From NCBI RefSeq assembly GCF_001455205.1, contig NZ_CP013341.1, positions 2,232,001-2,296,000 of the forward strand: a stretch of 64,000 nucleotides of DNA. Reading direction: 5' to 3'. The notes beneath the pieces were generated by a model. The model did not search any database and had not been told where the DNA came from. It saw nothing but the letters and a program-made list of their open reading frames with translations. A program made the translations under genes and the position numbers. Shown one piece after another: positions 41,927 through 52,190 of this stretch (the stretch's first letter is position 1; every line of letters starts with the position of its first letter). The DNA comes from Nitrosomonas ureae (GTDB taxonomy: Bacteria > Pseudomonadota > Gammaproteobacteria > Burkholderiales > Nitrosomonadaceae).

Positions 41927-44368
41927 TTAGGCCATCCGCATTTCTAAACGAACTTCCGTGCCACCTTCGGAGCGCGGGAGAAAATCCAATTTTGCACCTA
42001 ATTGCTTGGCACGATATTGCATTATTTTTATACCCATTCCGGAGGTTGTTTGTGAGGTTCCACTTGTTTCAATAAATCCGCTGCCGTCATCGGAAATTGA
42101 CAAACACAGTAGTTCTTCATTTGAAGATAAAGATATAGTGATGTGTTGCGCTTTACCATGGCGAATTGCATTGTTGGCGGCTTCCTGGGCAATTCGATAC
42201 AGATTAAGCGCCAAAGTATCATCATGAATAATAATATTGTTTTTGCATGAAAATACACAAGATATGCTGTAAGTCGTTGCTACTCTATTTGCTAGCGCTT
42301 GTAATGCGGCAATTACGCCATTGGCTTCTATTTCAAACGGAAGCAGTCCTTGCGCCAGTTGCTTGATGTGTATTACTGAGATTTGTGCTTGTGAAGCAAT
42401 GGAGGCGGCAACTGTCGCCATGCTGATGTTTCCTGCGGCAATGATTTGCTTTTCCAGCGCCCTGGCTTGATAGCCGATAGCGGCTATTTGCTGTCCCAGA
42501 TTATCGTGCAACTCTTGTCCGATGGTATGCGCCTGTTCTTCAGCTACGAATACCAGAGCTTGTTCCAATCGTTTGCGCTCCAGCCAGCTTTCCAAGTCGC
42601 TGGCGATCGCGCTAACAAGTTTCTGCTCTTCCACCACCATATGAGGGTGATCGGCCGGGTAATAAACTCGTATTTGACCGCACACTTTGCCATTAACACG
42701 AATCATGGAACAGCAGGTACACGCAGGGTCTCGTTCTGTGCGCCAATAACTGGTTTTTCTGTGAGTGATTTTGGCTTTTGACTGTAATCGATGTCCAGCT
42801 TCCGGGTCAAATTTTCCGATGGTAAATCTCCAACCGTTGAGTTCGATTACTGCACTTGCAATTTCGGGAAATTGCATAGCCGGTATCAGATGTTCAAAAA
42901 TATTCTGACAAACGTTGTCTATCGATGATTCCATGCCGATGCCACGGCGAATTTCATAAAGACAAGTGATCTCCTTAAGGCGCTCATGCAAAAGCTCATC
43001 GACTTGCTTACGTTCCAACCATCGTGCCAGATCACTGGTAATCGCATCGATAAGCTTTTGCTCTTCCAGAACCAGAAAAGGCTTGTCCTGAGGATAGAAA
43101 ACGCTTAATTGGCCTCGTATCCTGCCATTGACACTGATCTTTGAGCTTAACCCGTGTGTCATATCCTGAGGTGAAGGCATTGAAGAAATGCGCTCTCCAT
43201 CGAGTTCGATGATTACCGAAGCGTGTTCCGGATATTGCATGGCGGGTATCAGATGTGCAATTATCTGTTGACAAGCTTTGTCGACGGATAAATCCGATCC
43301 AATGCTGCGGCGAATCTCATATAGGCAGGTAATTTCTTTTAGGCGTTCGCGCAGCTCAATTTCCTTATGGCTCAGTTCGATGGAAATCTGTTCTGCGGTT
43401 TCTTTAGCATCGCGTGATTCTCTTTCGGATTTGATCAGCTTGCGAACAAACCAATTCAATAGCAATATTTCAGCAATAATCAATCCAACGAGATAAAGGA
43501 CGATGGTTATTAATTGATCATTAACCGGATTGAATAATTCCTCCTGGTCCAACTTCAGAACCATGCCTAGACCAATACCATGGAGTGGTGCATATGCTTC
43601 AATTACCGGTATGTGGCGATAATCTTTTACAGCGATGACACCGCTTGTGCCATTGAGCGCAAGATTTATTGGCAATATTCCCCCTTCTCTTGCATATCGC
43701 AGATGGGTAAATTTTACGCCGTCAATTTGACTGATCAAACAAGCCATCGCTTGTGTATCGATGGCCGGAGGAGCGCACAATATGAATTCGCCGGTTTTGC
43801 CAATGGATCTGATCTCGCTGAATCTGCGTGTTACTTGTGGTAGTTTGGTTTCTGTCACAATTCTGCCGATATGGTGTTTTTCTTGATCTGTAATATCGAC
43901 TTGAGTGCGCAAAATAAATTGCTTATCCCATATGAGGAATGTGTCATGATATTCCGGCAATGGTATTGACTGAGCTATATTTTCAGAGAAATGGCCAATT
44001 TGGGATAACTTATTGCCCTTTGCGTCATAAACAACTGCGGCTGAAAAGCCCGCTTCTAGAAGTGAATTAACATTTCGCTCAAGATCGCGTGATGCGCCTT
44101 TATTTTCTGGTTGCGCATTGAGTTCCTGCATCGATTGAATCAAGAACGGACGGAGAGCTAAAGCGCGTGTATCTCCCATACCTTTTTGAATTTGATTTTC
44201 CACGAGAAGCGCCTTGCCTTGCAACGCAACACGTAAGCCTATGCCCAGTACGGATTCAATCTGTTGCCGCATTGCACTGTAAACAGCGATACCGGTTGAT
44301 AATGTTAATCCCAGCAGGAGTAGGCCGCCAATAATACTAATCTTGTGATCATCACGTGTAAAAAGCAA
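41927..44368 (-). CDS. NarX-type sensor histidine kinase with two GAF-like repeats
   Basis: This 813-residue membrane kinase has a first membrane segment at about 12-33 and a second at about 285-306, enclosing a periplasmic sensor domain of about 250 residues (Cache-like). Two cytoplasmic repeats follow, starting RLKEITCLYEIRRSIG (about 342) and RLKEITCLYEIRRGIG (about 463). The HisKA_3 region has H621 in IGQELHDNLGQQ, and the ATPase has AANNAIRHG (730-738), DDGSGF (760-765) and GMGI (777-780). The second repeat alone holds a Cys cluster (DPACTCC, 547-553). It phosphorylates the adjacent NarL-type regulator; the ligand is unknown. Confidence 0.92.
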   Translation of the reverse strand: MLFTRDDHKISIIGGLLLLGLTLSTGIAVYSAMRQQIESVLGIGLRVALQGKALLVENQIQKGMGDTRALALRPFLIQSMQELNAQPENKGASRDLERNVNSLLEAGFSAAVVYDAKGNKLSQIGHFSENIAQSIPLPEYHDTFLIWDKQFILRTQVDITDQEKHHIGRIVTETKLPQVTRRFSEIRSIGKTGEFILCAPPAIDTQAMACLISQIDGVKFTHLRYAREGGILPINLALNGTSGVIAVKDYRHIPVIEAYAPLHGIGLGMVLKLDQEELFNPVNDQLITIVLYLVGLIIAEILLLNWFVRKLIKSERESRDAKETAEQISIELSHKEIELRERLKEITCLYEIRRSIGSDLSVDKACQQIIAHLIPAMQYPEHASVIIELDGERISSMPSPQDMTHGLSSKISVNGRIRGQLSVFYPQDKPFLVLEEQKLIDAITSDLARWLERKQVDELLHERLKEITCLYEIRRGIGMESSIDNVCQNIFEHLIPAMQFPEIASAVIELNGWRFTIGKFDPEAGHRLQSKAKITHRKTSYWRTERDPACTCCSMIRVNGKVCGQIRVYYPADHPHMVVEEQKLVSAIASDLESWLERKRLEQALVFVAEEQAHTIGQELHDNLGQQIAAIGYQARALEKQIIAAGNISMATVAASIASQAQISVIHIKQLAQGLLPFEIEANGVIAALQALANRVATTYSISCVFSCKNNIIIHDDTLALNLYRIAQEAANNAIRHGKAQHITISLSSNEELLCLSISDDGSGFIETSGTSQTTSGMGIKIMQYRAKQLGAKLDFLPRSEGGTEVRLEMRMA

Positions 44369-44779
44369 TTTATCCTCCTCGATAGGGTTATCGATCTATG
44401 GCTTATGCTGATTAAAATTATGCAGAATACTCCTGCAACCAACCCGGGGTCAGTATGCCATACTTAATTGAGGCGGATAAAAGTACAGATTCTGGATTAA
44501 TAGAGATAAATAATATTTGCCGGACCTTCATAGTGTATTCTCAAGTTCGTGAGATCGTTTTTTCAGTGCCAGTCAAATTTCTCGAATGCGATGCGAAGTT
44601 TACTGAAATCCCATTCACCTTCGCAAGTCGTCGTCTTGTGAAGTTGCACAATGATGGTTGCCATTCCTAAGCAGAACCCGGTGCTGTCTGATATTCTGTT
44701 ATTAACTATTGCCGGAGTCTGAGCGCATAAGTGCCAGGCTATTTCATCGGGCACTTGCTAAAGATGGCCTTGTTATAAA
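44369..44779. other. Intergenic DNA, no supported gene
   Basis: The 410 bases between the kinase start and the priA stop contain two overlapping frames of 63-71 codons on opposite strands, neither with a ribosome binding site or recognisable family. The kinase promoter must lie at the left end. Confidence 0.5.
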
Positions 44780-46963
44780 TCAAAATTCAATTGGATCGAC
44801 ATCCAGTACCCAGCGCACTTGGCGGGTAGGTAATGTATTTATTTGCCTATACCATTCAGCGAGAAATGTCTGTAATTGTTTGCGTGAAGTCGATTGTATG
44901 AGTAAGTATGCGCGCTCCATTCCTTTTAAACGCAGCAGCTGGGCAGGCACCGGGTCATAAAGTTCTATCGCTTGAGTTGGCTCGGCCAAGTGTGCAGCTT
45001 GTTTTAGAAAATTAAGCACTATTTTAATGCTATGGGCTTCGGCACGCAAAAGTGCTTGATATACATAGGGTGGAAATCCGGCTATTTTTCTTTCCGTGAG
45101 CAGAGCCTGCGCCAGGGTATCATAATCGTGTTGTTGCAACGCATGATACAGAGGATGATCGGGAAATTCAGTTTGAATTAACACATGCCCTGCAACATTT
45201 GCCCGGCCTGCGCGCCCGGAAACTTGCATGAGTTGCGCAAATAAACGTTCACTGGCACGAAAATCCGTACTGTAGAGCGAGGTGTCGGCATTCAGAATAC
45301 CAACCAATGATAAATTAGGGAAATCATGCCCTTTAGCTAATAGTTGGGTACCGATCAGAATATCTACTTGATGGGTATGAATGGCGTGCAAAATTTCTTT
45401 CCAGGCATTCTTGCGGCGTGTGCTGTCGCGGTCGATGCGCAAAATTCGCGCTGCTGGAAAATGTGCGCGCAGCGTTTCTTCCACACGTTGCGTGCCTTGA
45501 CCGAATGGTGCGATATCTTGATTGCCGCATTGTGGACAAGCACGCGGAAAATTCTCTTCATGACCGCAATGATGGCAGCATAATTTTTTATCGCGCAAAT
45601 GTACCACAAGGCGACTGGAGCAGCGCTGACAGAGTGCACTCCAAGTGCAGGATTTGCATAGCAGCACTGGCGCATAACCGCGCCGGTTGATGAAAATCAG
45701 GCTTTGGTATTTGTTGGCTAAACATTTTTCCAATGCTTTGAGTAATGGTTCGGATAATCCAGCCTGTGACTTATGAATACGTGTATCAATATACTGAATC
45801 GAAGGTAGCCTGGCGCTTTGCATTGCGCGGGAAGCTAGGCGGATGTATCGGTAGCGGCCATTGATGGCATTGAAATAACTTTCCAGGGATGGTGTAGCGG
45901 AGCCCAGCACTACAGGAATATTTGTTTTCCGTGCGCGAAAAATCGCCAGGTCACGCGCAGAATAACGTAATCCATCTTGTTGTTTGAATGAGCTGTCATG
46001 TTCTTCATCGACGATGATCAGACCCAGCCTGGACAGTGGTGTAAAAACAGCCAGACGCGTGCCTAGAATAATTTTAGCTTCACCGCGCTGGGCTTGCAGC
46101 CAGCCGGTTAACCGTTGCGTGTCGTTGAGCCCGCTGTGCAGATTGATCAATAAAACGGTACGAAAGCGTGCACGAAAAACCGCTTCCAGCTGAGGGGTTA
46201 AATTGATTTCCGGAATCAGTACCAGCGTTTGCTTATCATGGGACAAAGCCGATTCGATAAGGCGCAAATATATTTCGGTCTTGCCGCTGCCGGTTACCCC
46301 ATGCAGCAACCAAGTGTTGAATCGTTCAAGCTCCGCAGTCACGGTTGTTACTGCATTGGCCTGGTCGGCTGTCAAGGTGGGAATGGGGGTAGTTTTGGAT
46401 GGAGATGTCTCGATTGTTGGTTTTTCGGTTACCCAACCGAGTCGCTTCCATTCAATCAGTAATTTACTGGTGCGCGGCGAAATTTGTTTGATTTGTTGGG
46501 CAGTCAGTATGGTTGCATTTTGAAATTCCGTCAGCAGGCGTCGCGCCACGCGGTTGCGCGCAGGAATCGTGGTGATATCGATCCGCCTGCCTGAATCCGT
46601 GAGACGCAAGGGGTGTTGTGCGGAATCTTTTAGTTTAACCGGCTTATTATTGCGCAACAGTACGGGCAAACTGTTCATGATGACCATGCCGAGCGGGTGA
46701 TGATAATATTGGCTGCAGAATTGGAACAAATCCAGCAATGCTGGCGGAAGCGGATTAATTTCCCGGAAAATGCAATAAACGGATTTAAGCTTCTCGATCG
46801 GAACCTGAGTTTCCGTACCGATTGCCATAATAATGCCCGTGAGCTTTTTTTTACCAAAGGGTACGCAGGCACGCAGACCAATATCGTGCGAGCTGGCATC
46901 TTCGGCTTGATAATCAAACAGAATGTCTACAGGAACGCTAAGAGCGATGCGAATAATGACCAT
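44780..46963 (-). CDS. priA: Primosomal protein N' (PriA), replication restart helicase
   Basis: This 727-residue DNA helicase restarts stalled forks by loading the primosome. Walker A is GVTGSGKTEIYL (about 222-233), Walker B is a DEEH motif (about 318-321), and SATPS and VSGRAGR follow. A zinc-binding region (CKSCTWSALCQRCSS, then CHHCGHEE and CPQCGNQD, about 436-485) is a PriA hallmark. N-terminal DNA-binding domain is present (PVDILFDYQAE). Length and order match the family. No operon partner is obvious. Confidence 0.96.
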   Translation of the reverse strand: MVIIRIALSVPVDILFDYQAEDASSHDIGLRACVPFGKKKLTGIIMAIGTETQVPIEKLKSVYCIFREINPLPPALLDLFQFCSQYYHHPLGMVIMNSLPVLLRNNKPVKLKDSAQHPLRLTDSGRRIDITTIPARNRVARRLLTEFQNATILTAQQIKQISPRTSKLLIEWKRLGWVTEKPTIETSPSKTTPIPTLTADQANAVTTVTAELERFNTWLLHGVTGSGKTEIYLRLIESALSHDKQTLVLIPEINLTPQLEAVFRARFRTVLLINLHSGLNDTQRLTGWLQAQRGEAKIILGTRLAVFTPLSRLGLIIVDEEHDSSFKQQDGLRYSARDLAIFRARKTNIPVVLGSATPSLESYFNAINGRYRYIRLASRAMQSARLPSIQYIDTRIHKSQAGLSEPLLKALEKCLANKYQSLIFINRRGYAPVLLCKSCTWSALCQRCSSRLVVHLRDKKLCCHHCGHEENFPRACPQCGNQDIAPFGQGTQRVEETLRAHFPAARILRIDRDSTRRKNAWKEILHAIHTHQVDILIGTQLLAKGHDFPNLSLVGILNADTSLYSTDFRASERLFAQLMQVSGRAGRANVAGHVLIQTEFPDHPLYHALQQHDYDTLAQALLTERKIAGFPPYVYQALLRAEAHSIKIVLNFLKQAAHLAEPTQAIELYDPVPAQLLRLKGMERAYLLIQSTSRKQLQTFLAEWYRQINTLPTRQVRWVLDVDPIEF

Positions 46964-47051
46964 AAGCGCCGGGATTATCGCAACTGAGGGACGTTACCCA
47001 CCGGATTCTGAATTAATTCCGATGCGTAACTGTCCAGAATGAAGTAAAAAA

Positions 47052-48467
47052 TTATTTTGAAACGCGATACAGTGTAATGGGTCTTTCGCCGGGTTTCTCT
47101 AATTTTGCCGTCGTTCCGTCGGAGCTGATTGCGAAGCTTGTGCTGCCTTCCACGTCGGAGAAGCCGACGCAACCATTTGTATTATAAGTATAGCTCGACA
47201 AACTGAGTTTGCTGCTTCCCTTGTTGTAGGTATAGGATGAAAATTCGATACCAGGTTTTCCACATTTCGCTTGATCTTCGCGCTGTGCTTCGCCCGTTGG
47301 ATCGAGCATCAGGAATTTACCGTTTGGAAAAAATACTAGCGTTTGAGTTTTGATGGCATTTTCATCATAAGCCCAGGCTCCGATAATTCCGGTTGCATCG
47401 TTATCAATTTTTGCGAAACGTGTCTCCTTAACTTCTTTTTCTGCAACTTCATTTTCGTTGCTGAGTTCGATTGGCTTGGCGATATGAAAGAGTTCGCCAA
47501 ATACGCTGGTTTTTTCCCGTTCTCTTTGTACTGTCACGATGTCAGAATAGATCAATTCAAAACCGTCGGTACGTACCCTGCGAGTTGGTCCCGGATCAGA
47601 TAAACCGGCTTTGATATTGGTATCGATAGTGGGCTTTCCCACCAGCTTGAATCCACGATTATCAAAATCAATAGCATTGGCAATGCCTGCTTCAACGCCT
47701 GCCTGAAATATGGTACGTCCACCGCAGACGCGATTTTCATCACAAGAATCATCCGGCCTGGCTTCGGCGTGCAAATATTCCCCGCTGTTATCGGCGGCCA
47801 CTCGCAATACGCTGGCAGTTTGATTGGTATAGCTTACCCAGATTTGTGCGCTGAGCAGCGCGACACCTTGTGACATAAAGTGATCGCGAGCTTCCTCGGG
47901 AGTTCTGGCTTCTCCTTCGATGTTTCCAGCTTCCATGATACTTTTTAAATTAGCAGCTTCAGCAAATGTCTGGGGATTGCTGTCGAGATTAATGGATCCA
48001 TTCACAGCAGCGGCTGTTTCGCGTGAAATGGAAATTCCGTTCGACAGATCACTATCTGAATCAAGGGATTGCAATAGAATCAATAAATTTTGTAATTTGT
48101 TGGTGCTCTCTCCTGCTAGTTCAATTGGCGTTACAATTTGTGAACCCGGGATATTTCCCAGTGTCAAACCGCCCAATTTGAATTCGATTTTGTCGCCATG
48201 GTTGAAGTTAAAATTACCTTTCTCATCGGTTGTCCCCGATTTTCCTGAAGAAGCGTTGTAGGTAACTCCGGAGACTGGAGAATCAACTAGAATACCGACT
48301 GCTGGGCCAGTGGGCATATTTTTTTTGGTAGTGGATGCGGAGGATGAAGATGCCGATGTTGTAGCAGTATTCTCGCCACTGCTGTCACAAGCGGCAAGCC
48401 CAACAATAAACACTGTGGATAATAAGATTACCCATGAATTCTTTTTAAACGGGTGTGTGGATTTCAT
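47052..48467 (-). CDS. Large secreted lipoprotein of unknown function
   Basis: This 471-residue protein starts at 48467 (MKSTHPFKKN), where AAGAGAGCATCTTA offers a modest ribosome binding site. The signal peptide ends in lipobox LAAC. A Ser/Thr-rich linker (TTSASSSSASTTKK) leads to a beta-rich domain with VDSPVSGVTYNASSGKSGTT and ARPDDSCDENRVCGGRT. The first part (SGKSGTTDEKGNFNF) resembles surface adhesin-like modules with prealbumin-type repeats. No enzyme motif is seen. It stands alone and is likely a surface or outer-membrane lipoprotein. Confidence 0.72.
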   Translation of the reverse strand: MKSTHPFKKNSWVILLSTVFIVGLAACDSSGENTATTSASSSSASTTKKNMPTGPAVGILVDSPVSGVTYNASSGKSGTTDEKGNFNFNHGDKIEFKLGGLTLGNIPGSQIVTPIELAGESTNKLQNLLILLQSLDSDSDLSNGISISRETAAAVNGSINLDSNPQTFAEAANLKSIMEAGNIEGEARTPEEARDHFMSQGVALLSAQIWVSYTNQTASVLRVAADNSGEYLHAEARPDDSCDENRVCGGRTIFQAGVEAGIANAIDFDNRGFKLVGKPTIDTNIKAGLSDPGPTRRVRTDGFELIYSDIVTVQREREKTSVFGELFHIAKPIELSNENEVAEKEVKETRFAKIDNDATGIIGAWAYDENAIKTQTLVFFPNGKFLMLDPTGEAQREDQAKCGKPGIEFSSYTYNKGSSKLSLSSYTYNTNGCVGFSDVEGSTSFAISSDGTTAKLEKPGERPITLYRVSK

Positions 48468-48690
48468 TAAGATGCTCTCTTTTTGATTAATTAAAAAATT
48501 CAATCTTGTACAATTTACACTTTGTGATTGTCACAGCAAAAAGCGGATGCTGATATTCTACTATTAAGATTGCTATTATAGCCAAGCAATCGTTTTTTCG
48601 TTTCTTACTTGCATAATCGGGTTTCAAATTTTTGTCTTTTCGTGTATTTTCGCCGCTAATTTTTTACTAGGGAGAATATAAGGTATTAAT

Positions 48691-49803
48691 ATGTCAAATA
48701 TGGCTGAGATCTCACAACTGACTGAAATGTCAGCGCAACTCCCCATTGACTGGTACCTGGATCCAAAAATTCTTGAAATTGAGAAACATATCCTTTTTGA
48801 TCAAGGGCCGGGATACGTGGGTCATGAAGTAATGGTGCCAAATTTAGGGGATTATTATGTGCCGGAGCGGATGGAGAAAGCTAGAGTGTTGGTGCGTAAT
48901 GAACAAGGGATTGAATTGCTTTCCAATGTTTGTCGGCATCGGCAAGCCCTGCTATTGAATGGTAGAAGTAATATCAAAAATATTGTGTGCCCTATTCATC
49001 GCTGGACGTATGCGCTGGATGGAAAACTGTTAGGCGCACCGCATTTTGATCCGAATCCTTGCCTCAATCTCGCAAAAACGGCACTGCAAAATTGGAATGG
49101 CTTGCTGTTTTCCGGTAAGCGCAATGTGTCGGATGATTTGGCAAACCTAAGTACCGATGTCCTTCAGGGCTTTGATTTTTCCGGGTACTTGATGGATCGC
49201 GCGCAGGTCGAACATTATGAATGCAACTGGAAGACCTTTATAGAAGTTTATTTGGAGGATTACCATGTTGATTCGTTTCATCCGGGTCTGGGTCATTTCG
49301 TCAATACCGAGAAACTCAATTGGGAGTTTGACAATTGGTACAGCGCACAAACCGTAGCCATCAATAGCGCACGTTTACAGAAACCAGGCAGTCCTGTATA
49401 TGCCAAATGGCATGAGCAAGTGCTGCAGCAAACTGAAGGAAAGATCCCGTCACATGGCGCCATATGGTTGTTGTATTTTCCTAATATCATGTTGGAGTGG
49501 TATCCCTATACACTGGTCATTAGCACGATATTGCCAACCGGGATTGAAAGTTGCATGAATGTTGTTGAGTTCTATTACCCGGAAGAAATTGCCCTATTCG
49601 AGCGGGATTTTGTGGAGGCTGAACAGGCCGCCTATAGAGAAACCGCACGTGAGGATGAAGAAATCTGTCGCTCAATAACCGCAGGTCGGCGTGCATTATA
49701 TGCTCAGAATCTTAGTGAAACCGGGCCTTATCAAATGCCAATGGAAGCTGGAATGGAGCATTTTCATCAATTCCTGCGACGTGAGATCGAACCCCATCTT
49801 TGA
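48691..49803 (+). CDS. Rieske non-heme iron oxygenase, alpha-subunit type
   Basis: This 370-residue oxygenase has a Rieske [2Fe-2S] site: CRH (C81, H83) and CPIH (C100, H103). The C-terminal mononuclear iron site has DYHVDSFH (H192, H197). This is the layout of aromatic-ring hydroxylating and choline/betaine-type oxygenases. A reductase and ferredoxin must be encoded elsewhere. AAGGTATTAAT precedes the ATG. An EamA transporter follows 43 bases later. The substrate is unknown; betaine-like or aromatic amine substrates are guesses only. Confidence 0.9.
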   Translation: MSNMAEISQLTEMSAQLPIDWYLDPKILEIEKHILFDQGPGYVGHEVMVPNLGDYYVPERMEKARVLVRNEQGIELLSNVCRHRQALLLNGRSNIKNIVCPIHRWTYALDGKLLGAPHFDPNPCLNLAKTALQNWNGLLFSGKRNVSDDLANLSTDVLQGFDFSGYLMDRAQVEHYECNWKTFIEVYLEDYHVDSFHPGLGHFVNTEKLNWEFDNWYSAQTVAINSARLQKPGSPVYAKWHEQVLQQTEGKIPSHGAIWLLYFPNIMLEWYPYTLVISTILPTGIESCMNVVEFYYPEEIALFERDFVEAEQAAYRETAREDEEICRSITAGRRALYAQNLSETGPYQMPMEAGMEHFHQFLRREIEPHL

Positions 49804-49846
49804 TGGTCGTTCACTCGTAATTACACTATTTAAGGAAGACGGATTA

Positions 49847-50707
49847 ATGCGCTCGATGTGGATGCTGGTTGCTGCATTTATGTTTGCTTGTATGGGTGTG
49901 CTGGTTAAACTCGGGGCTGCTTATTTTTCCAGCACCGAACTGGTATTTTATCGATCGTTGTTTGGTGTCTGGATCACCTACCTGATCCTTCGTTTTTATC
50001 GTTTGTCGATACGCACGCCACATTGGCGGATTCATTGTTGGCGCGGAGTAACGGGTCTGGTCAGCCTGTTGATGTTCTTTTACTGCTTAACGCAATTGCC
50101 GTTAGCCACTGCCGTTTCACTGAATTATACTTGGCCTCTTTTTGCTGCATTATTTTCCACCCTGATTCTGAAGGAACACATTCATTGGCCGCTGGTCGTG
50201 ACAGTGATACTGGGTTTTATGGGGGTTATGTTGTTGTTGCGCCCTACCGTGCCTGATGATCAGTGGTTCTCGGGTGTGATGGGTATTGCTTCAGGTTTTT
50301 TTGCGGCGATTGCATATATCAATGTCAAGCAGTTAGGTAATCTGGGTGAAACGGAATGGCATGTAGTATTTTATTTTACCTTGATCAGCACTGTATTAAC
50401 GGGTGTATGGCTGCTATTTACCTCATTTAGCCCTATCACCGGCCATGGATTGCTGTTGTTACTCGGGATCGGCCTGGTTGCAACCCTGGCGCAATTGGCG
50501 ATGACGCGCGCTTATCATCAAGGTGTTACCTTGGTGGTATCGTCATTGGGCTATAGTACAGTGTTGTTTTCCAGCCTTTGGGGAGTTTGGTACTGGAATG
50601 AAATTTTATCGCCAATTGCTTGGGTGGGTATGGGGTTGATTGTTGCAGGGGGGTTATTCAGCGGCATCGTAGGTTTTAGATTGGCGCCGACTGTTACCTT
50701 AAAATGA
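49847..50707 (+). CDS. EamA/RhaT-family transporter (DMT superfamily)
   Basis: This 286-residue inner-membrane protein has about ten predicted helices in two EamA repeats. FYRSLFGVWITYLILRFY lies in the first repeat and LGYSTVLFSSLWGVWYWNE in the second. I start at 49847 because AAGGAAGACGGATTA is just upstream. It lies 43 bases after the Rieske oxygenase gene and is probably co-transcribed. It likely exports or imports a small metabolite linked to the oxygenase, but the substrate cannot be read from sequence. Confidence 0.88.
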   Translation: MRSMWMLVAAFMFACMGVLVKLGAAYFSSTELVFYRSLFGVWITYLILRFYRLSIRTPHWRIHCWRGVTGLVSLLMFFYCLTQLPLATAVSLNYTWPLFAALFSTLILKEHIHWPLVVTVILGFMGVMLLLRPTVPDDQWFSGVMGIASGFFAAIAYINVKQLGNLGETEWHVVFYFTLISTVLTGVWLLFTSFSPITGHGLLLLLGIGLVATLAQLAMTRAYHQGVTLVVSSLGYSTVLFSSLWGVWYWNEILSPIAWVGMGLIVAGGLFSGIVGFRLAPTVTLK

Positions 50708-50792
50708 CTCTATAGTTGTCTGCCAGCAGGCAAAATTTGCACCAATCCGTTTAATTGCCTATGATGAGCTCGTTATCATTTAGGATGGGATT

Positions 50793-51143
50793 ATGATTAC
50801 TATTCAGAAAAAGGGCAATCTGGTAATTGTTGCGATCATTGGTGAGTTCACTTTGGCGGATTATCACGAGTTTGAGCAACAGGTACTCTACAAGTCGCAT
50901 TTTGATGGCAAGGCAAATCTTTTGTTTGATTGGCGTGATATGCTCGATTACACCGTTGATGTTGCCTGGGAAGAAATCAAGTTCATGCGCGATCATGGCA
51001 GCGAGTTTAACCGGGTGGCGGTTGTCACGAATGACGAATGGCAAACTTGGGGTACCTGGGTTTTTAATTTATTTGTGAGTGCCAACGTAGCAGTATTTCA
51101 TAATTATGAAGAAGCCGAAGAATGGGTCTCGGAGAATGAATGA
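50793..51143 (+). CDS. SpoIIAA-like (STAS-type) protein
   Basis: This 116-residue soluble protein matches the SpoIIAA-like (UspA-STAS) fold: a beta-strand start (MITIQKKGNLVIVAIIGEFT), central LLFDWRDMLDY (about 44-54) and C-terminal VFHNYEEAEEWVSEN. It lacks the phosphorylated Ser of classical anti-sigma antagonists, so its role is unclear. ATGGGATT precedes the ATG at 50793, a weak site. Confidence 0.78.
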   Translation: MITIQKKGNLVIVAIIGEFTLADYHEFEQQVLYKSHFDGKANLLFDWRDMLDYTVDVAWEEIKFMRDHGSEFNRVAVVTNDEWQTWGTWVFNLFVSANVAVFHNYEEAEEWVSENE

Positions 51144-51278
51144 CTGGCAAATCCATTTCAATGGCTTTGATTATATGTGGAGAGGTATATATTGCGTCGA
51201 GATGGGTGTGCAGTCCGATGGAATAGAGTGATCTTTAGTGCTGCTCTATGATATTGTTTGTGAACGATAATAATCATT

Positions 51279-51764
51279 ATGGATGAATTGATACTTGCCC
51301 GGGTATTACATGTATTGGGTGTGGTTTTGTGGATTGGTGGCGTCGCGATGGTAACGCTAGTGTTGTTGCCGATGCTCGCGGGTATGCCATCGGCTACGGA
51401 AGCGATGGAAATTTTTGCTCGTTTCCGGCAGCGTTTTGCCGCGCAAGCACGCATTTCTACATTGATCGTTGGCTTAACGGGTTTTTACATGGTATATGCG
51501 TTGGATGTCTGGCAACGCTTTGTACAATGGCAATATTGGTGGATGCATACGATGGTGTTAATTTGGTTGTTGTTTAGCGTAATGCTGTTTGCTATGGAGC
51601 CACGTTCCCGTCGCCAAGCTGCAGTACCCGCACAGAAAAATATCCCTCCTGGAATGTTTGTTAAAATTCAGCGTAAACATATGGCCTTATTGATACTTAG
51701 CTTGATCACCATAGCCGGTGCCGTGGCGGGTAGCCATGGATGGTTAATTCCTGGGAATCGATAA
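51279..51764 (+). CDS. CopD-like integral membrane protein
   Basis: This 161-residue protein has four hydrophobic segments (about 8-31, 58-72, 85-103 and 132-152) with His residues at the helix ends (ARVLHVLGVVLW and WWMHTMVLIW). This resembles CopD/DUF2269-type membrane proteins, which can bind heme or copper. The downstream SirB2 gene overlaps its stop in TAATG, so the two are translationally coupled. A role in heme or copper handling is inferred. Confidence 0.72.
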   Translation: MDELILARVLHVLGVVLWIGGVAMVTLVLLPMLAGMPSATEAMEIFARFRQRFAAQARISTLIVGLTGFYMVYALDVWQRFVQWQYWWMHTMVLIWLLFSVMLFAMEPRSRRQAAVPAQKNIPPGMFVKIQRKHMALLILSLITIAGAVAGSHGWLIPGNR

Positions 51765-52147
51765 TGGATTATGCGTTATTGAAAATGATTCATGTCGGCA
51801 GTGTGATTTTAAGTTTCTCATTATTCTTCTTTCGCGGTATCTGGTTGATTCAGGATTCCCAAAACCTACACCAGCGCTGGGTCAAGATTCTGCCGCACAT
51901 CAATGATACGGTATTACTTATCAGCGCCATCCTGTTGGCGATCGCGATTCAGCAAAATCCGCAGGAACACGCTTGGCTGGCTGCAAAGGTATCCGGTTTA
52001 CTGGTGTATATTGGCTTGGGCATGGTAGCAATGCGTTTTGGCAAAACCCGCAAAGTCAGAATCACCTCGTGGATAGCCGCGCTCTGCGTGTTTGTGTATA
52101 TTGTCCTGGTCGCATTGACCAAAAATCCCGTCTTGGGTATTGGCTAG
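51764..52147 (+). CDS. SirB2-family membrane protein
   Basis: This 127-residue protein has four transmembrane segments with conserved motif KMIHVGSVILSF at the start and KTRKVRITSWIAALCVF near the end, matching the SirB2 (invasion up-regulator) family. I start at 51764 in a TAATG overlap with the CopD-like gene rather than at 51740. Family function is unknown beyond membrane location. Co-transcription with its neighbour is likely. Confidence 0.85.
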   Translation: MDYALLKMIHVGSVILSFSLFFFRGIWLIQDSQNLHQRWVKILPHINDTVLLISAILLAIAIQQNPQEHAWLAAKVSGLLVYIGLGMVAMRFGKTRKVRITSWIAALCVFVYIVLVALTKNPVLGIG

Positions 52148-52190
52148 CCTTCTCCAGCACTATATTTCAGAGCATTAAGTACGCGGTCGA

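Noticed and set aside
44455..44670. 71-codon frame upstream of the sensor kinase
   Set aside because: No ribosome binding site or family match; an overlapping frame exists on the other strand.
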